Shown here: one piece after another, positions 1-11,417 of the stretch | How positions within the stretch are numbered: position 1 is the first letter of the stretch | Layout: each line of letters begins with the position of its first letter | NCBI GenBank assembly: GCA_033032865.1 | Contig: JAWHQI010000005.1 | Location: 9,944,001-10,008,000, forward strand | Reading direction: 5' to 3' | Length of the DNA stretch: 64,000 nt | DNA from: Dactylorhiza incarnata | Lineage: Eukaryota > Streptophyta > Magnoliopsida > Asparagales > Orchidaceae | Notes under the pieces: generated by a model | What the model was told of the DNA's origin: nothing | Seen by the model: the letters and a program-made list of their open reading frames with translations, nothing else | Databases searched by the model: none | Made by a program: the position numbers and the translations under genes

Positions 1-1109
1 TCAAACGGAGCCTAAATGAGTGGATTGAATTTGAAGAAAAGGAATATTGTGTTGTGTTTTCTATAAAGAGCATATCACATGCGCGCAGCAGAATAAAGAA
101 ATAAGCATAACCCAAAACAGTTACATGATCTTGCAATTTCCTGAATCTAGAAATAAAAGAGCAACACATTGCAATATACCTGAAAGAGATTGAGACAACA
201 CTCAACCTGGTCCAAATCTAGATCCAAAACCGTGTGGCTGAGTTCCAACCACAGAAAGTATATTCGTGCCTCTATAGCAGTCCACAAGAGCGAAGGAGAA
301 CCCAAGCCTCTTGTCAAACAAGATCTGGGTCGGAGAAGAAGTGCCTTCAGCGTCTCCCACGGATTGCTAGATCCGACAAATTAAGAGAGAGGCGATGACG
401 GAGGACGGGATCTCGCGGAAAATCCTTGCAGAAAAGTTACGCCTCTATCTCAGATAAGATACCTTATGGAAAACCTAATTGGTTCCCTATTTATAACCAG
501 GGGCATAAAATTGGATATCCGCAGACCCCAGTCATTAATAGGAGTATTCGATGTGTATCGTCGTGATCAGTGAATATCGTCGAGACGATCTCGACGATAT
601 CGTAGTGATGACCTGTATCGTCTTGACAGTCAAGACGATATAGTCTTGATGACCTATATCGTCGAGACGATCTCGACGATATGACCTGTATCGTCGAGAC
701 GATCTCGACGATACCATCTTGATGCCTAAAATATCATCTTGACAGTCAAGACGATATCCCTTAGCACTCGACGATACATCATAGGTGATAGTCGGTCATA
801 TAGTCGTGATCATTCGACGATATTCACAATATCATTTTGATGATCTCGACGATACATGCAATGTCGTCTTAAACACATGACAACATGCTCCATACAATAT
901 TCATAATATCTGTGGAACATTTAGCCGACTCGACCTAACCCCAATGAGTCATAGGATTGGTCCATCACTCATATCCAATATGAGTAAGGCCAACACAATC
1001 CTTCCTCTAACTTCTCCAAACACTCTTATGCGTACCCTATAGGCTCATATTGCATTGGCAGTGGGACTAACTACTTGATTGCGTTGAGATCACCTTGGAA
1101 ATACCAACA
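1..1109 (-). mobile_element. E10: LTR fragment, minus-strand retrotransposon
   Basis: Right-hand part of an LTR whose other end lies before the window. The right boundary ends in ccaaca (1104-1109), the complement of a TGTTGG LTR start, which is the usual copia form. A TATA box reading leftwards (ttataaatagg on the minus strand) lies at 485-498. The array of inverted repeats at 574-757 lies upstream of it in that orientation. No polypurine tract or primer site is seen right of 1109, so this may be a solo LTR or a truncated element. No coding potential is supported between 1 and 1109. The copia assignment rests only on the LTR end and is tentative. Confidence 0.5.
574..757. repeat. Array of five 23-27 bp dyads with 3-nt spacers
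   Basis: Five inverted repeats with arms of 11-12 bp separated by exactly 3 nt lie at 574-600, 616-640, 656-682, 688-714 and 731-757. Arm types are ATATCGTCGAGA (spacer cga) and TATCGTCTTGA (spacer cag), each followed by its complement. The first four are perfect and the fifth has one mismatch. Starts are 32-43 bp apart. Weaker half-sites such as ctcgacgata continue to about 860. The array sits directly upstream of the minus-strand TATA box at 485-498, where U3 enhancer elements would be expected. Confidence 0.9.
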
Positions 1110-2022
1110 TATTGTCCAATTGATCTAGCAATGAATATTATATTCCATGCATTATGTACGCCCATACACGTGCCCAAGCGTGATTTTCACGAATGCGGGC
1201 TAGGGAAGGCTTTTTATCGCAATTGTCGGTTTCCTACGCGCGAATGGTGCAAACCCTTCTTTCTGTAACGATTTCTGGGGCGATTTATGGTGACGACAAC
1301 GGGCGACGAGGCGGGTGGTCACCCATTTTCCCCCCTTTCTCCCGTCTCCAGCGGTGCTCGAGCAGCTGATCAGGCACGCGACGGAGAGGAGGCATCCAAT
1401 CCAGTCTAGTCTCCATATATAGGATTCGGATCTTCTCAATATCCGATCTCAAGTAATCAAAACCTAGGCAAGTGATTCCCTGTTTCGATTTAGGTTTTCC
1501 CCCATTTCTCCAATCTGTGTCGATCTGTTGATGGGCATTGATCTCTCATTTTCTCCAAATGTTACCGAGTGATTTTCCAAGTTCGACCCCTTTGCTTTGC
1601 AAACGACACTTGGCAGTTATCACTCGGCAAGCTGCAGCTGCTGAATCCTTATTACAAGTTACATATTTCCTAAGTTTTGCCCCTTTTTTGTATTATAGTT
1701 TGGTTGTTTTTTAGTGTAGAGAATCCTTTTAATCATTCTTTTGAGTAAAAATTATTTTGCTAATGTGAATCTTGTGACAATACAATGATGGAAATTGTAT
1801 TGATTGGTTGTATGTCTTTTATGATAAAGCCCAATGTAATATTTTTTCAGATAATTTGAAATTATGTTCAATTCAGAATCAAAACTTGCTTTGATATTGC
1901 TAATTGAACTCACTATACTTATTTTTTAATTGCAACTGCAATTAGACTGTATTTTGTCATGCCCTTAAGCACAATCCTCATTTTCTTTAAGATTTACTTT
2001 TATGAATTATGAAGATACTTCT
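1110..2022 (+). promoter_or_regulatory. Possible host promoter and 5' leader; otherwise unannotated
   Basis: No open reading frame is supported here. A plus-strand TATA-like site (catatatagga) lies near 1411-1421. It is followed by sequence that resembles a plant 5' leader and then an AT-rich stretch that could be intron. The stretch ends at 2022, where E0 is inserted, and resumes at 25158 after its target duplication. A short reading frame with a good upstream splice acceptor follows at 25508. The promoter reading is inference from base composition and the TATA site alone. Confidence 0.25.
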
Positions 2023-2732
2023 TGTAAGACCCTATTTTTTTTCTTTCCAAACACCGGGTCTTGGGCCCAGAACCGCCGTTTTGCGGTGACACCTTCACTT
2101 GGAAAGGTCGTCACTACAAAACGCCGATCCTGCCGGCCAAATCGATCACAAAGAAAAGTGCATTAAAGAAGACAAGTCCACAGAATCAACATGAAAAATA
2201 TAAAAATGTCCACATGATATAACTGAATAAAAAGATAACAAGGGTTACAATAATAAAGGGCTCATGCCCTGTATATCATATCCTCTCTACAAGGTCACTC
2301 GCGGAAGCTAACTACTAATCACTCACTGATCCTGAACCCTATGCTCCTGTACTGCACTGGCCTGCCTCCGTCTGCACCGGCCTCTGGTGCTGCTCCGTCG
2401 CCGCGGTCTCCTAAAATGATAAGGTCCACCGACCGTTAGTCAAAAAGACTAAGCCAATCCCCCACCCCTCCCCCGGTGACTCCTAGGCACCGAGCGGAAA
2501 GGATGAAGCGGAGGACAACAAGGGGTATAACAAAGAGCAGGTGATAGTGGTACATGAAATGTTTCTACACTACACATGCGTATATATATAACTGAAGCAG
2601 TAAAGGGGCATAGTAAGAGCAGGTAAAGAATAAGTAAAGTGCAGTAAGTAAAGACAATAGTAATAGAAAAGTAACCATTGATTTATAGGAATGCCCACAC
2701 AAACCTATAGACCAAGGGGTCGTTTAGCAAGG

Positions 2733-2773
2733 CCTATCGTATAAGAAGTCCCATAACCGGCTTATACGATAGG
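2733..2773. repeat. Perfect 13-bp inverted repeat in E0
   Basis: Arm cctatcgtataag at 2733-2745 and its exact complement cttatacgatagg at 2761-2773 are separated by 15 nt. It could form a hairpin on either strand. It lies in the left part of the E0 LTR, about 370 bp before the E1 insertion. No function is evident. Confidence 0.85.
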
Positions 2774-3146
2774 GGTAGGGGTTGAAATACAATGTTTATG
2801 CTATGACAGGCAAGGTATGCAGTTATGCTATGTTCATACAAGTGCAACTCACCCACTTCGACTCTATGCGCATAGACCTTTAGTTCCCCCTTTTTGGAGC
2901 TAGCAAGACTCCCAGGATACTCCCGTAGTGGCAAACGGAAGCGGTGGGTTGGGCCTCGCCCACCTCTAGGTTGGTATTCACACTACCCTACTTAGACCTA
3001 TTGTATGCCTCAATGTAAAACCGCGGAGCATCTGCGTACTCTTACTGGCTGGACCACCAGACTTTCAAGGCTAAGTGCAAATTCCACACTTGCCGAGTCA
3101 ACGTATTGACGTCGGTGTGAACGACTGTCCAATACCGGAGACCCAC

Positions 3147-4655
3147 TGATGCGTGTCGGCAAGTGCACCGGTCGCTGTCAAGTAATAATTGTGGAGAATA
3201 GAATCCCCGGATGTCGGTCTCTTGAGGAATGCAGGATGGGTGAACGAATCGTGCAGTGATTATTGTTACACAAACATTTAACAAACACAAAGAGGGGGGC
3301 TTTTGGTTGGTTTTCCTAATCTTAGCAACGACAAAAGAGATGCGGGTCGAAAACACCGCTTTGCAAAGTGAGGTGGATGCAACGGCCGCGATGCCGTGCT
3401 TCGTGAGGCGGATGGAATGTACTCAAGTGCGAGAGGGTGAGGGTCGCAAACACCTCTTCACAACCGTCGTTGGCTCTTGCTAACACGGAACAAACACCTT
3501 GCGTGCGCGTGCGAGTGAGTGAGTGAAAAAGGAGTGAATCACAACCGAACCATGAAGAACAACAAAGAAACATTCATTTCAACAAACATCATCATAATAT
3601 TCGAGTTTACACGGTTCAACGAGTACAATGGAGGAAAGAGGAAAGAAATAACCGGTGGTGAAGACTAGCGGCCGTTCACGGCCGGAATGGTAGGTTGCCG
3701 GGCTAACTCCAGACTCGGACGGACTATGCTTCCGGCGTAGAGAGCTGTCACGATCTCCCTACGTAGCTCCGTCGTCTTCGACTTCAGGTTCCTTCTTCTT
3801 CTCATCGGGCGGAATGAGAGAATGGTTGCTTGGAGGCTTGCGGACGATGGAGAACACTCACGGACAATGGAGGAAGTCTTGGAATGGGTGGAGGAGGCTT
3901 CCCCTTGTGTAGAAGATGAAGTAGAGGCGTCCCACGGTGGAAATCGGCGGCGTACGGAACAGGAATCCCGCTCCCGCCAGTGATCGAACGCCCTAAAATC
4001 GCAACAGGCGTTTAAATAGGCGCTGGATTAAATACTGCGCACGGTTATTGGCGCACGACCAGTGGTCGTGCGCACTGGAATTCTGCGATCGTGCGCACTG
4101 CCTGGGTGGAACCTGCAGGATACGAAATTATAAAATAAAATGTTCGCACGACCAGTGGCGCACGACCGGTGGTCGTGCGCACAATCGTTGATGGTCGTGC
4201 GCAATACAGCAAACAGAACTCAGAATTTTAATGATAAGTGCGCACGAGCAGTGGCGCACGACCGGTGGTCGTGCGCACTGTCGTTGATGGTCATGCGCAC
4301 TGCACCAAACAGAACTCGTGAAAAAGGGTTAAGTGCACACGATCAGTGGCGCACGACCAGTGGTCGTGCGCAATAGAACCGGCGATCGTGCGCAGTGTTC
4401 CTGTGCAGAATTGCACCGGGAACACCTGCACTACTCCTATTCCAGCACAACCACAGATCTAGCAACTGAAAGTGGCACTTAACAGCACAAGAATACTACT
4501 AATGACAATAAGCACGAAAATCACACCAAAGTGGGCCAAGATGTGCACCTAGTATGGATTATCAAATATAAACTATAACAAAGCTAAAGTGCGGAGAAAT
4601 GACTAAATAACGGCCCGGATGAGTCCATAAATGTGTATATGATCAGGACTCATCA
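3147..4655 (-). repeat. E1 LTR1 (3' LTR of the left copy)
   Basis: 1509 bp, tgatgcgtgtcgg to gactcatca on the plus strand. The minus-strand TATA-like box ctatttaaa is at about 4011-4019, with four perfect dyads upstream of it at 4051-4371. Against LTR3 I count 19 substitutions, and against LTR2 6 (3245, 3349, 3362, 3706, 3929, 4464). The first four of those six lie in the first 560 bp. Site 4464 looks private to LTR1 and 3929 private to LTR2. Confidence 0.97.
4051..4371. repeat. Four 10-3-10 dyads in the E1 U3 (also in LTR2 and LTR3)
   Basis: Perfect inverted repeats with arm GCGCACGACC, a 3-nt spacer (agt or ggt) and the exact complementary arm lie at 4051-4073, 4158-4180, 4254-4276 and 4349-4371. 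Starts are 107, 96 and 95 bp apart. Half-sites (ggtcgtgcgc-like) lie between them. On the minus strand the array is directly upstream of the TATA-like box at 4011-4019, so it occupies the enhancer position of U3. The same array lies at +8271 and +16542. In LTR3 the second dyad has one arm substitution. Confidence 0.92.
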
Positions 4656-4669
4656 CACCCCCAGACTTA
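4656..4669 (-). promoter_or_regulatory. E1 polypurine tract, left copy
   Basis: On the minus strand this reads TAAGTCTGGGGGTG, directly against the 3' LTR, where plus-strand DNA synthesis is primed. The same 14 nt recur exactly at 5174-5187, and with one change at 6068-6081, inside the non-coding 3' region. Confidence 0.85.
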
Positions 4670-6451
4670 ACTGTTTGCGCGTCCCGAGCAAACGAATCCG
4701 GCGGAGTGTGAAAACGATAATTAACATAGAGAATTACACAAGGGAGTACGGTGCGAAGTAACAACGCATGCGAGTAGAGATTCTAGTAGAAGGAGAGCTT
4801 AACTATGCTAACTAATTTACATAAGTATTAAAGCGTAATTAAAGATTTAGTTATACTCAGTTGGTGAATTATGAAGAATTTGACGATCATGCCCGGTATG
4901 AAAGTGACGAGACACTGAGGCGGGTGTTGCAAAAGATCGGGGCTTAGGAATAACTCCGCTGAAATCCATCACCGTCGTGAACCATACGCTTGCCCGGTCA
5001 CACTCTCTCCACGGCGCTAGCAAACTCGCAAATCAAATCAGTAGGACTTATAGGATTAGAACGGGGCTTAGGTTACGGTATGATATTCAAAGTTAAACGC
5101 GGTGGCTACGCAACCCAAGTGAGCTAACGGAACGCTGCACCACACAAGACCAACAAACTATGCTCGTGTGACACACCCCCAGACTTATCATGAAAACCAG
5201 GTGTGCACACGGCCTACTTCACAAATACCAACAGATTTTCTGTTTTTTAGCTCGGGAGGATTTTTTTTCAAAATACTCTTTTTTTTTCTTTTACATATTT
5301 TACTTCTTTTATGTAACCTCCGGTTGGTTCAAAATCAGCAGATGGACGTTATTTTCCCATCATAACACAATGATTCCACACTCCACACAAGTTTAGAATT
5401 ATGAGCGCAGTTAAAAACAATTTGGTTGCGGGCGTGGGATAGGCTTCAGGCTTTGGTGGATGAAGAGGAGCTGAACAAAGGATTGGTAGGCACAAAATAG
5501 GCTTGCAAAGGTGAATGAAATGGACATGGAATAACAAAGCTCAAACTAGCCAAAGGGTGGCCTACATCATGCTTGACTCAACGAGTAGCTCTCACCCATG
5601 CTTCGAGAGTCGCTTGGGGCAAGTTCTTAGCCCACGAGAAAGATAAACCTTCCTCCCGACTCGAGCAACACACGACTAGTAATCGCACACACACAACACC
5701 GGGTTATCGTCAATTCCATACAAATTCACCACTTGAGTATATTAAATCTAAATTTACGCAGAAATACTAAACATAATTTAGATGCATAAAGAAAATCTAG
5801 TTCTACTCACATTCTACCATAGCATGCGAAGTGACTAGAACACTACATGAGTCAACATCGCACTCCAAATAATAATTCCTACGTTAACAATCTATTTCAC
5901 ATTCCGACCAAAATAGTTTAAACGGAACAACGACAAAAAGATAAACACGCACTCAAGTGGGTGAAGTGGTGTGTGAAGCATGAAAAACAAAAATAATGAC
6001 TAGGATAAATAAAGATACAACCTTCTAGTATGCGGTGCAACTCATGCACAGTGGGTAACAACAACCGCTCCCCCAGACTTAAGCTAAACGATATATCTAG
6101 AAATTTGAAGCTAAAAGAAGGGAGGAAGTGTTACCCAATGCTCAGAAATGAGCATACCAGACGATTGGCATTTATGATCACGAATAGTCCGCAGCATCCG
6201 CACCATCGAACACAAAACCTGCAAGCACAAACTCAAAGCAACAAAAGCAAATACAAAAGCTGAACTAAAAGAAGTTAGAAAAAAGGAAATACGAAAACAG
6301 GAAATCTGGGTTGTCTCCCAGGAGCGCTTTCATTTAACGTCCTTAAGCTGGACCAAATACCTTTATTAGCATTGTTTATAAAGTTCAGGAATTAAAAAGA
6401 AAGAGTTCTCAAGAGTAGGGTTTCACAAAAATAAGAGACAAGAAGGGGAAA
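4670..6451 (-). other. E1 non-coding 3' region between pol and 3' LTR, left copy
   Basis: About 1.8 kb with no credible coding frame. Athila elements often carry an env-like gene here, but none is seen. It holds two extra polypurine-tract-like copies (5174-5187, 6068-6081), oligo-A runs on the minus strand near 5260-5300, and a motif at about 6308-6355, just after the pol stop, that is shared with E6. The right copy occupies 12941-14722 and differs at only four positions that I could find. Confidence 0.8.
6308..6355 (-). promoter_or_regulatory. Conserved post-pol motif of Athila-type elements
   Basis: On the minus strand the core reads GAAAGCGCTCCTGGGAGAC, preceded by a run like gtccagcttaagg. 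It starts about 100 nt after the gag-pol stop. The right E1 copy has it at 14579-14626, and the otherwise different E6 has a close version at 62647-62693. Conservation in a non-coding stretch of two families suggests a role in RNA processing, translation or packaging, but which one cannot be read from the sequence. Confidence 0.7.
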
Positions 6452-9400
6452 TCAGCTGCCGGTGTTTGTATGATGTCCATCTCCCAATGTCAACAACTGA
6501 CACTCCTTGTTTATAGTGGCGCCATCGCATAACTTCAGCCGATGTCCATTGACCTTAAACTTGTCCCCCTTATCCCCAGATATTTCTATGGCACCGAAGG
6601 GGGAGACATCGGTCACGGAGAAAGGACCACTCCACCGCGATTTTAGCTTCCCTGGGAAGAGGCGGAGACGGGAGTTGTAGAGCAACACTTGGTCCCCAAT
6701 TTTGAACTCCTTAGGAATGATATGCCGATCGTGCCATTTCTTTGTTTTCTCCTTGTAGATACGAGCGTTTTCATAAGCGAAATGACGGAGCTCCTTTAAC
6801 TCGTTGAGTTGGGAACGACGCACCTCGGCCGCTGCTCCAATGTCCATGTTCAGAAGTTTGGTTGCCCATAATGCTTTATGCTCCAGCTCTACAGGGAGGT
6901 GGCATGCCTTGCCGTAGACTAATTGAAACGGAGTCATGCCGATGGGTGTTTTGAACGCAGTCCGGTAAGCCCATAATGCGTCGTCGACCTTTTTAGCCCA
7001 CTCCTTCCTATTTGAATGTATTGATTTCTCAATTATTCGCTTGAGCTCGCGGTTGGAGACTTCGACTTGCCCGCATGTTTGGGGATGGTATGCCAAAGAA
7101 ATCTTATGATGGACCCCAAACTTTTTCATGAGCTGCACAAACTGCTTATTGCAAAAATGACTACCGCCGTCACTGATGATAGTTCTCGGCGTCCCAAACC
7201 TGGAGAAGATATTCTTGTGGATAAAGTGTAGCACTGTGTTTGCATCATTCGTGGCAACCGCCTCAGCTTCCACCCATTTTGAAACATAATCAACTGCCAC
7301 AATAATGTAATGCTTACCGTGAGACATTGGGAAGGGACCCATGAAGTCTATTCCCCAGACATCAAAGGGTTCGCAGACCAGCATGTTATTAAGGGGCATC
7401 TCATCACGCCGGGAAATATTTCTGGTCCTTTGGCACTCGTCGCACTTGGTGACATAGGCATGGGCGTCCCGGAAGAGGGTCGGCCAAAACAATCCACATT
7501 GCAGGATTTTTCGTGCTGTTCGAACGGCCCCGAAGTGCCCGCCAGCTTCTCTGTCATGGCAGTGCTGCAATATAGACTGAAACTCAGCTTCCGGAATACA
7601 ACGCCTAATAATCCCGTCGCTGCACGTGTGGAATAAGAGCGGATCTTCCCAAAAATAGTATTTTGAGTCAGAGGCAAGCTTCCGTCTTTGCTGAGGGGAC
7701 AGATTCAGGGAGAAGGTTTTACAAGCCATGTAATTAGCGATATCTGCGTACCAAGGTGCGGTTGGGGAGGACGTAGTAATTGCGAATAACTTTTCATCCG
7801 GGAAATAGTCGTCCGTTTCCTCCTCAACGCTGTTGGGAGTGTCGTACTCCAATCGCGAGAGATGATCCGCAATCACGTTCTCCACCCCTTTCTTATCTTT
7901 GATTTCCAGATTGTATTCCTGCAAAAGTAAAATCCAACGAATCAGGCGCGATTTGGATTCTTTCTTACTGAAAAGATACCTGAGAGCGGCGTGGTCCGTA
8001 TACACGATCACTTCGGAAAGTACCAAGTACGAGTGAAATTTTTCAAAAGCGAAGACCACGGCTAGCATTTCTTTCTCTGTGGTGGTATAATTTGCTTGAG
8101 CACTGTTAAGAGTTCGACTGGCATACGCAATAGTGTGAAGAGTCTTGTCTTTCTTTTGACCGAGTACAGCACCTACGACCACATCACTTGCGTCGCACAT
8201 GATAATAAAAGGCAAAGTCCAGTCGGGCGCCACCAAAATTGGGGCTGAGATGAGTTGTCCCCGTAAAGTTTCGAAGGCTTGCATGCATGCTTCGTCGAAG
8301 TGGAAGGGGACGTCCTTAACCAGCAGGCGAGATAAAGGCTTTGAAATGGAGGAAAAATCCTTGATGAACCTTCGATAGAAGCCCACATGACCAAGAAAAC
8401 TTCGGATGCCTTTCACTGACATGGGTGGAGGGAGGTTTCTGATAACACTTACCTTCGCTTGATCCACTTCAAGCCCTTTGCAGGAAACTTTATGTCCCAA
8501 CACAATTCCTTCGCGCACCATAAAGTGGCATTTCTCCCAGTTCAAGACAAGATTGGTGTCTTCACACCGCTTCAAGGTCTTGGCCAAATTCGCGAGGCAA
8601 ATGTCAAAGCTACTGCCAAATAGAGTAAAATCATCCATGAAAACTTCGAGGAAGTCCCCCACCATGTCAGCAAAAATGGCGAGCATACAACGTTGGAAGG
8701 TTGCGGGGGCATTACACAGTCCGAATGGCATTCTTTTGAACGCGAAGGTACCGGAGGGACATGTGAATGTTGTCTTGTCTTGATCAGATGGGTCAATTAG
8801 AATCTGATTGTACCCTGAGTACCCATCCAAGAAACAGTAGTAATCCTGCCCCGCTAACTTTTCTAGCATCTGATCAATGAAGGGGAGCGGAAAATGGTCC
8901 TTGTGCGTCGCATCATTCAGCTTGCGGTAGTCGATGCAGACTCTCCACCCGGTGATCACTCGGGTTGGTAGCAGTTCGTTTTTTTCATTGGCAACGACAG
9001 TAATCCCTCCCTTCTTTGGTACCACCTGGACTGGACTGACCCATTTGCTATCGCTGATTGGGTAAATGATGCCAGCGTCTAAAAGCTTTATCACTTCAGC
9101 CTTCACTACCTCTTGCATTTTCGGGTTCAGCCGCCTCTGGGGCTGTGCTGTCGGTTTGTACTGATCTTCAAGGAGGATCTTATGCATGCAGACCGTGGGG
9201 CTGATTCCCTTAATGTCAGCAAGAGACCGTCCGAATACCATGTGGTACCTTCTCAGCACGCCCACTAATGCAGTTTCATTGGCGGCGGACGGGGCTGCGG
9301 AAATAATCACCGGATGCGTGTTATTTTCTCCAAGAAAAACGTACTTTAGAGAATCCGGGAGTTGTTTGAGTGCCGGACAAGGATTTGGATTGGCAGAATC

Positions 9401-11224
9401 GTTGGAGGGTTCTCCGATTGAGTGTGACAAATCGGGCTGGTTTGAGTGTGCACCCCCTTCTTCCTTGTCTTCGTGCTGCCAACACGCCTCACTGTCATCC
9501 AACTCCACAACGTTCTGACCATCGAATTCTTCAAGCGCCTCTGCTGGTTCGCACTCCGAGATTTCAAAGAGTTGCGACGGGCTGTGGACGTTGAAAGATA
9601 TAGCATCCTCCCCCAGTCTTAATGTGAGCTCCCCCTGCTCCACATTAATAATAGCACGAGCAGTAGCGAGAAAGGGCCGCCCCAAGATAATGGGTACATT
9701 TGAATCGACCTTCATGTCGAGGATGATAAAATCAGCTGGAAAAGCGAGACCGTTTACAACTATTGTGAGGTCCTCGACGATTCCTGACGGCTTCTTGATC
9801 GACCGATCAGCTAGCTGCAGCATTACCTGCGTTGGCTTCAAGATCCCAGCACCAAGTTCACGAAAGATAGAGAGCGGCATCAAGTTGATTGATGCCCCCA
9901 AATCACAGAGTGCCTGGCTGAAACGGTGATGGCCGATCCTGCAGGGAATCGTAAAGTTGCCCGGATCCTTGCACTTTGTGGGCAAATTGGAAATGATGGC
10001 GGAGCACTCCTCGGTGAGGTCGATAGTTTTGAGACCCTCCAACTGCTTCCGCTTCGAGATCAAGTCTTTCAAAAACTTGGAGTAACCTGACATTTGAGAG
10101 ATAGCTTCAATCAGTGGTATGCTCACTTGCACTCCCTTCATTATTTCCAAGAATCTGCGGAATTGCTTCTCGGATTTCTCGTTTCGCAGCCTGTGGGGGA
10201 ATGGGGGGTGAACAACACTTTTCGAGGTTTGTGCCTCGCTCATGGGATGCGGCTCAATATGACTCTGAGTTAGCTTCTCGGAAGTGTCTTCATTATGCTT
10301 GTCAGTGGAACACGCAAGTGGTTCCTGTCGAGGAGGATTGTCTACACTTCTCCCACTTCTCAATTGCATGGTGTTCACTGACTCAGGAGGCTGACTTGCA
10401 AGCCCAGAAACGACATCGGACAGCGTCCCTATAGTAGATCGAAGCTGTTGGATTGCGGCAGATTGGTCATTCATTTTGTTTAATACCCCGACCACCAAAG
10501 TTGCTAACTGTTCTGGTTGCTCTGGCGGCATAAAATCCGCTGCTCCTTTGGATGTCACGGCATTAACTGCAGCAGTGCTTGGGGAGCGAATAACATGACT
10601 CCAGTGCTGACTGGTGTGAACAATATTCACGACCACTTCCCACGCGTCCTTCCCTGATTTATTAAACAGGGCCCCTCCAGCTGCCATATCAAAAAGTAGA
10701 CGGAATTTATCCAGCACTCCGAAATAAAAAATCTGAATTAAGAAAGCTTCTGAAAGATCTTCACGGTAGCATCCCCTATGCAAGGATTGGAAACGCTCCC
10801 AAGCATCAACTAACGTCTCCTCCTTCCCTTGTCCAAAGGTTACGAGTTCCCTGTACTTGTCCAAGGCTTGGGTACGATGTTGAAACTCTTGCAAAAATCT
10901 CCCCTCGAGTTGTTTCCATGTGGTCACCTCTCTTTTCCGAATATCCCAATACCAGCTTTTGGCTTTTTTATGCAAGGAGAATGAAAATGCCAAAATCTTT
11001 TGTAGGTCGTTTTCAATTCCATTGAATACACATGTGTAATAGATTTCTAAAAAGTCCTGCATGTGTTGCACCGCGTCTTCATGCTCATCCCCGCTGAACT
11101 TGCAGTTCCCTGACATGTACTCAATGACGTCGGAGGAGATCCCGAAGTCATGATTGTTCCTTTCTGCTTGATCCCTTAAATCATCCAAGCTTCCCTGATA
11201 GATGCATTCCTGAATGGAGGTCAT
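6452..11224 (-). CDS. gag-pol: Gag-Pol polyprotein, Athila-type, left copy (intact)
   Basis: Single uninterrupted frame encoding all retrotransposon core proteins: particle formation, processing, reverse transcription and integration. I start at the Met codon 11222-11224 (1590 aa). The frame stays open to 11452, but that extension translates the primer site and LTR. Domains, in 1590-aa numbering: Athila-like gag about 50-220, with no CCHC knuckle visible; aspartic protease [10 protein letters not shown] 441-450; RT with YRKLN near 766-770 and catalytic FMDD 862-865; RNase H with acidic residues D1011, E1050, D1077, D1120; integrase zinc finger H1223, H1230, C1261, C1264; integrase D1293, D1352, E1388 with 35 residues between the last two; GPF near 1534. 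No chromodomain. All catalytic residues checked are present, so this copy looks potentially functional. Gag and Pol share one frame, so no frameshift separates them. Confidence 0.95.
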   Translation of the reverse strand: MTSIQECIYQGSLDDLRDQAERNNHDFGISSDVIEYMSGNCKFSGDEHEDAVQHMQDFLEIYYTCVFNGIENDLQKILAFSFSLHKKAKSWYWDIRKREVTTWKQLEGRFLQEFQHRTQALDKYRELVTFGQGKEETLVDAWERFQSLHRGCYREDLSEAFLIQIFYFGVLDKFRLLFDMAAGGALFNKSGKDAWEVVVNIVHTSQHWSHVIRSPSTAAVNAVTSKGAADFMPPEQPEQLATLVVGVLNKMNDQSAAIQQLRSTIGTLSDVVSGLASQPPESVNTMQLRSGRSVDNPPRQEPLACSTDKHNEDTSEKLTQSHIEPHPMSEAQTSKSVVHPPFPHRLRNEKSEKQFRRFLEIMKGVQVSIPLIEAISQMSGYSKFLKDLISKRKQLEGLKTIDLTEECSAIISNLPTKCKDPGNFTIPCRIGHHRFSQALCDLGASINLMPLSIFRELGAGILKPTQVMLQLADRSIKKPSGIVEDLTIVVNGLAFPADFIILDMKVDSNVPIILGRPFLATARAIINVEQGELTLRLGEDAISFNVHSPSQLFEISECEPAEALEEFDGQNVVELDDSEACWQHEDKEEGGAHSNQPDLSHSIGEPSNDSANPNPCPALKQLPDSLKYVFLGENNTHPVIISAAPSAANETALVGVLRRYHMVFGRSLADIKGISPTVCMHKILLEDQYKPTAQPQRRLNPKMQEVVKAEVIKLLDAGIIYPISDSKWVSPVQVVPKKGGITVVANEKNELLPTRVITGWRVCIDYRKLNDATHKDHFPLPFIDQMLEKLAGQDYYCFLDGYSGYNQILIDPSDQDKTTFTCPSGTFAFKRMPFGLCNAPATFQRCMLAIFADMVGDFLEVFMDDFTLFGSSFDICLANLAKTLKRCEDTNLVLNWEKCHFMVREGIVLGHKVSCKGLEVDQAKVSVIRNLPPPMSVKGIRSFLGHVGFYRRFIKDFSSISKPLSRLLVKDVPFHFDEACMQAFETLRGQLISAPILVAPDWTLPFIIMCDASDVVVGAVLGQKKDKTLHTIAYASRTLNSAQANYTTTEKEMLAVVFAFEKFHSYLVLSEVIVYTDHAALRYLFSKKESKSRLIRWILLLQEYNLEIKDKKGVENVIADHLSRLEYDTPNSVEEETDDYFPDEKLFAITTSSPTAPWYADIANYMACKTFSLNLSPQQRRKLASDSKYYFWEDPLLFHTCSDGIIRRCIPEAEFQSILQHCHDREAGGHFGAVRTARKILQCGLFWPTLFRDAHAYVTKCDECQRTRNISRRDEMPLNNMLVCEPFDVWGIDFMGPFPMSHGKHYIIVAVDYVSKWVEAEAVATNDANTVLHFIHKNIFSRFGTPRTIISDGGSHFCNKQFVQLMKKFGVHHKISLAYHPQTCGQVEVSNRELKRIIEKSIHSNRKEWAKKVDDALWAYRTAFKTPIGMTPFQLVYGKACHLPVELEHKALWATKLLNMDIGAAAEVRRSQLNELKELRHFAYENARIYKEKTKKWHDRHIIPKEFKIGDQVLLYNSRLRLFPGKLKSRWSGPFSVTDVSPFGAIEISGDKGDKFKVNGHRLKLCDGATINKECQLLTLGDGHHTNTGS

Positions 11225-11394
11225 GCTACGAATACTAGCAAACAAAACGATTAGCGAATGATGGAGAAGGCGAAAGTAATCAGAAGTGCGTATCGAAAAG
11301 AAACGGAGATACCAGAGGTGAACAAAAGAAGTGAAAGAAAAGAAAATTCTCGTGCAACAAATCTTCACGCAGACGAATTCATCACGTCTGCATT

Positions 11395-11411
11395 CCCCGG
11401 CAACGGCGCCA
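11395..11411 (-). promoter_or_regulatory. E1 primer binding site (tRNA-Asp), left copy
   Basis: On the minus strand TGGCGCCGTTGCCGGGG begins 6 nt after the 5' LTR (LTR2). Its complement is the 3' end of plant tRNA-Asp including CCA, the primer typical of Athila-type elements. The right copy has the same site at 19666-19682. Confidence 0.93.
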
Positions 11412-11417
11412 AAAACT

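Noticed and set aside
574..757. CRISPR-like array
   Set aside because: The repeats are inverted dyads with variable spacing and no unique spacers, the context is a plant LTR, and no cas genes are present.
4670..6451. Env-like gene in the E1 3' region
   Set aside because: The longest minus-strand frame is 62 codons, without signal peptide, membrane segment or similarity to Athila env-like proteins.
7310..10434. Plus-strand frames of 100-112 codons opposite E1 gag-pol (and their copies at +8271)
   Set aside because: They lie antisense to a conserved coding region, are repeated only because E1 is duplicated, and show no domain, promoter or codon signature of their own.
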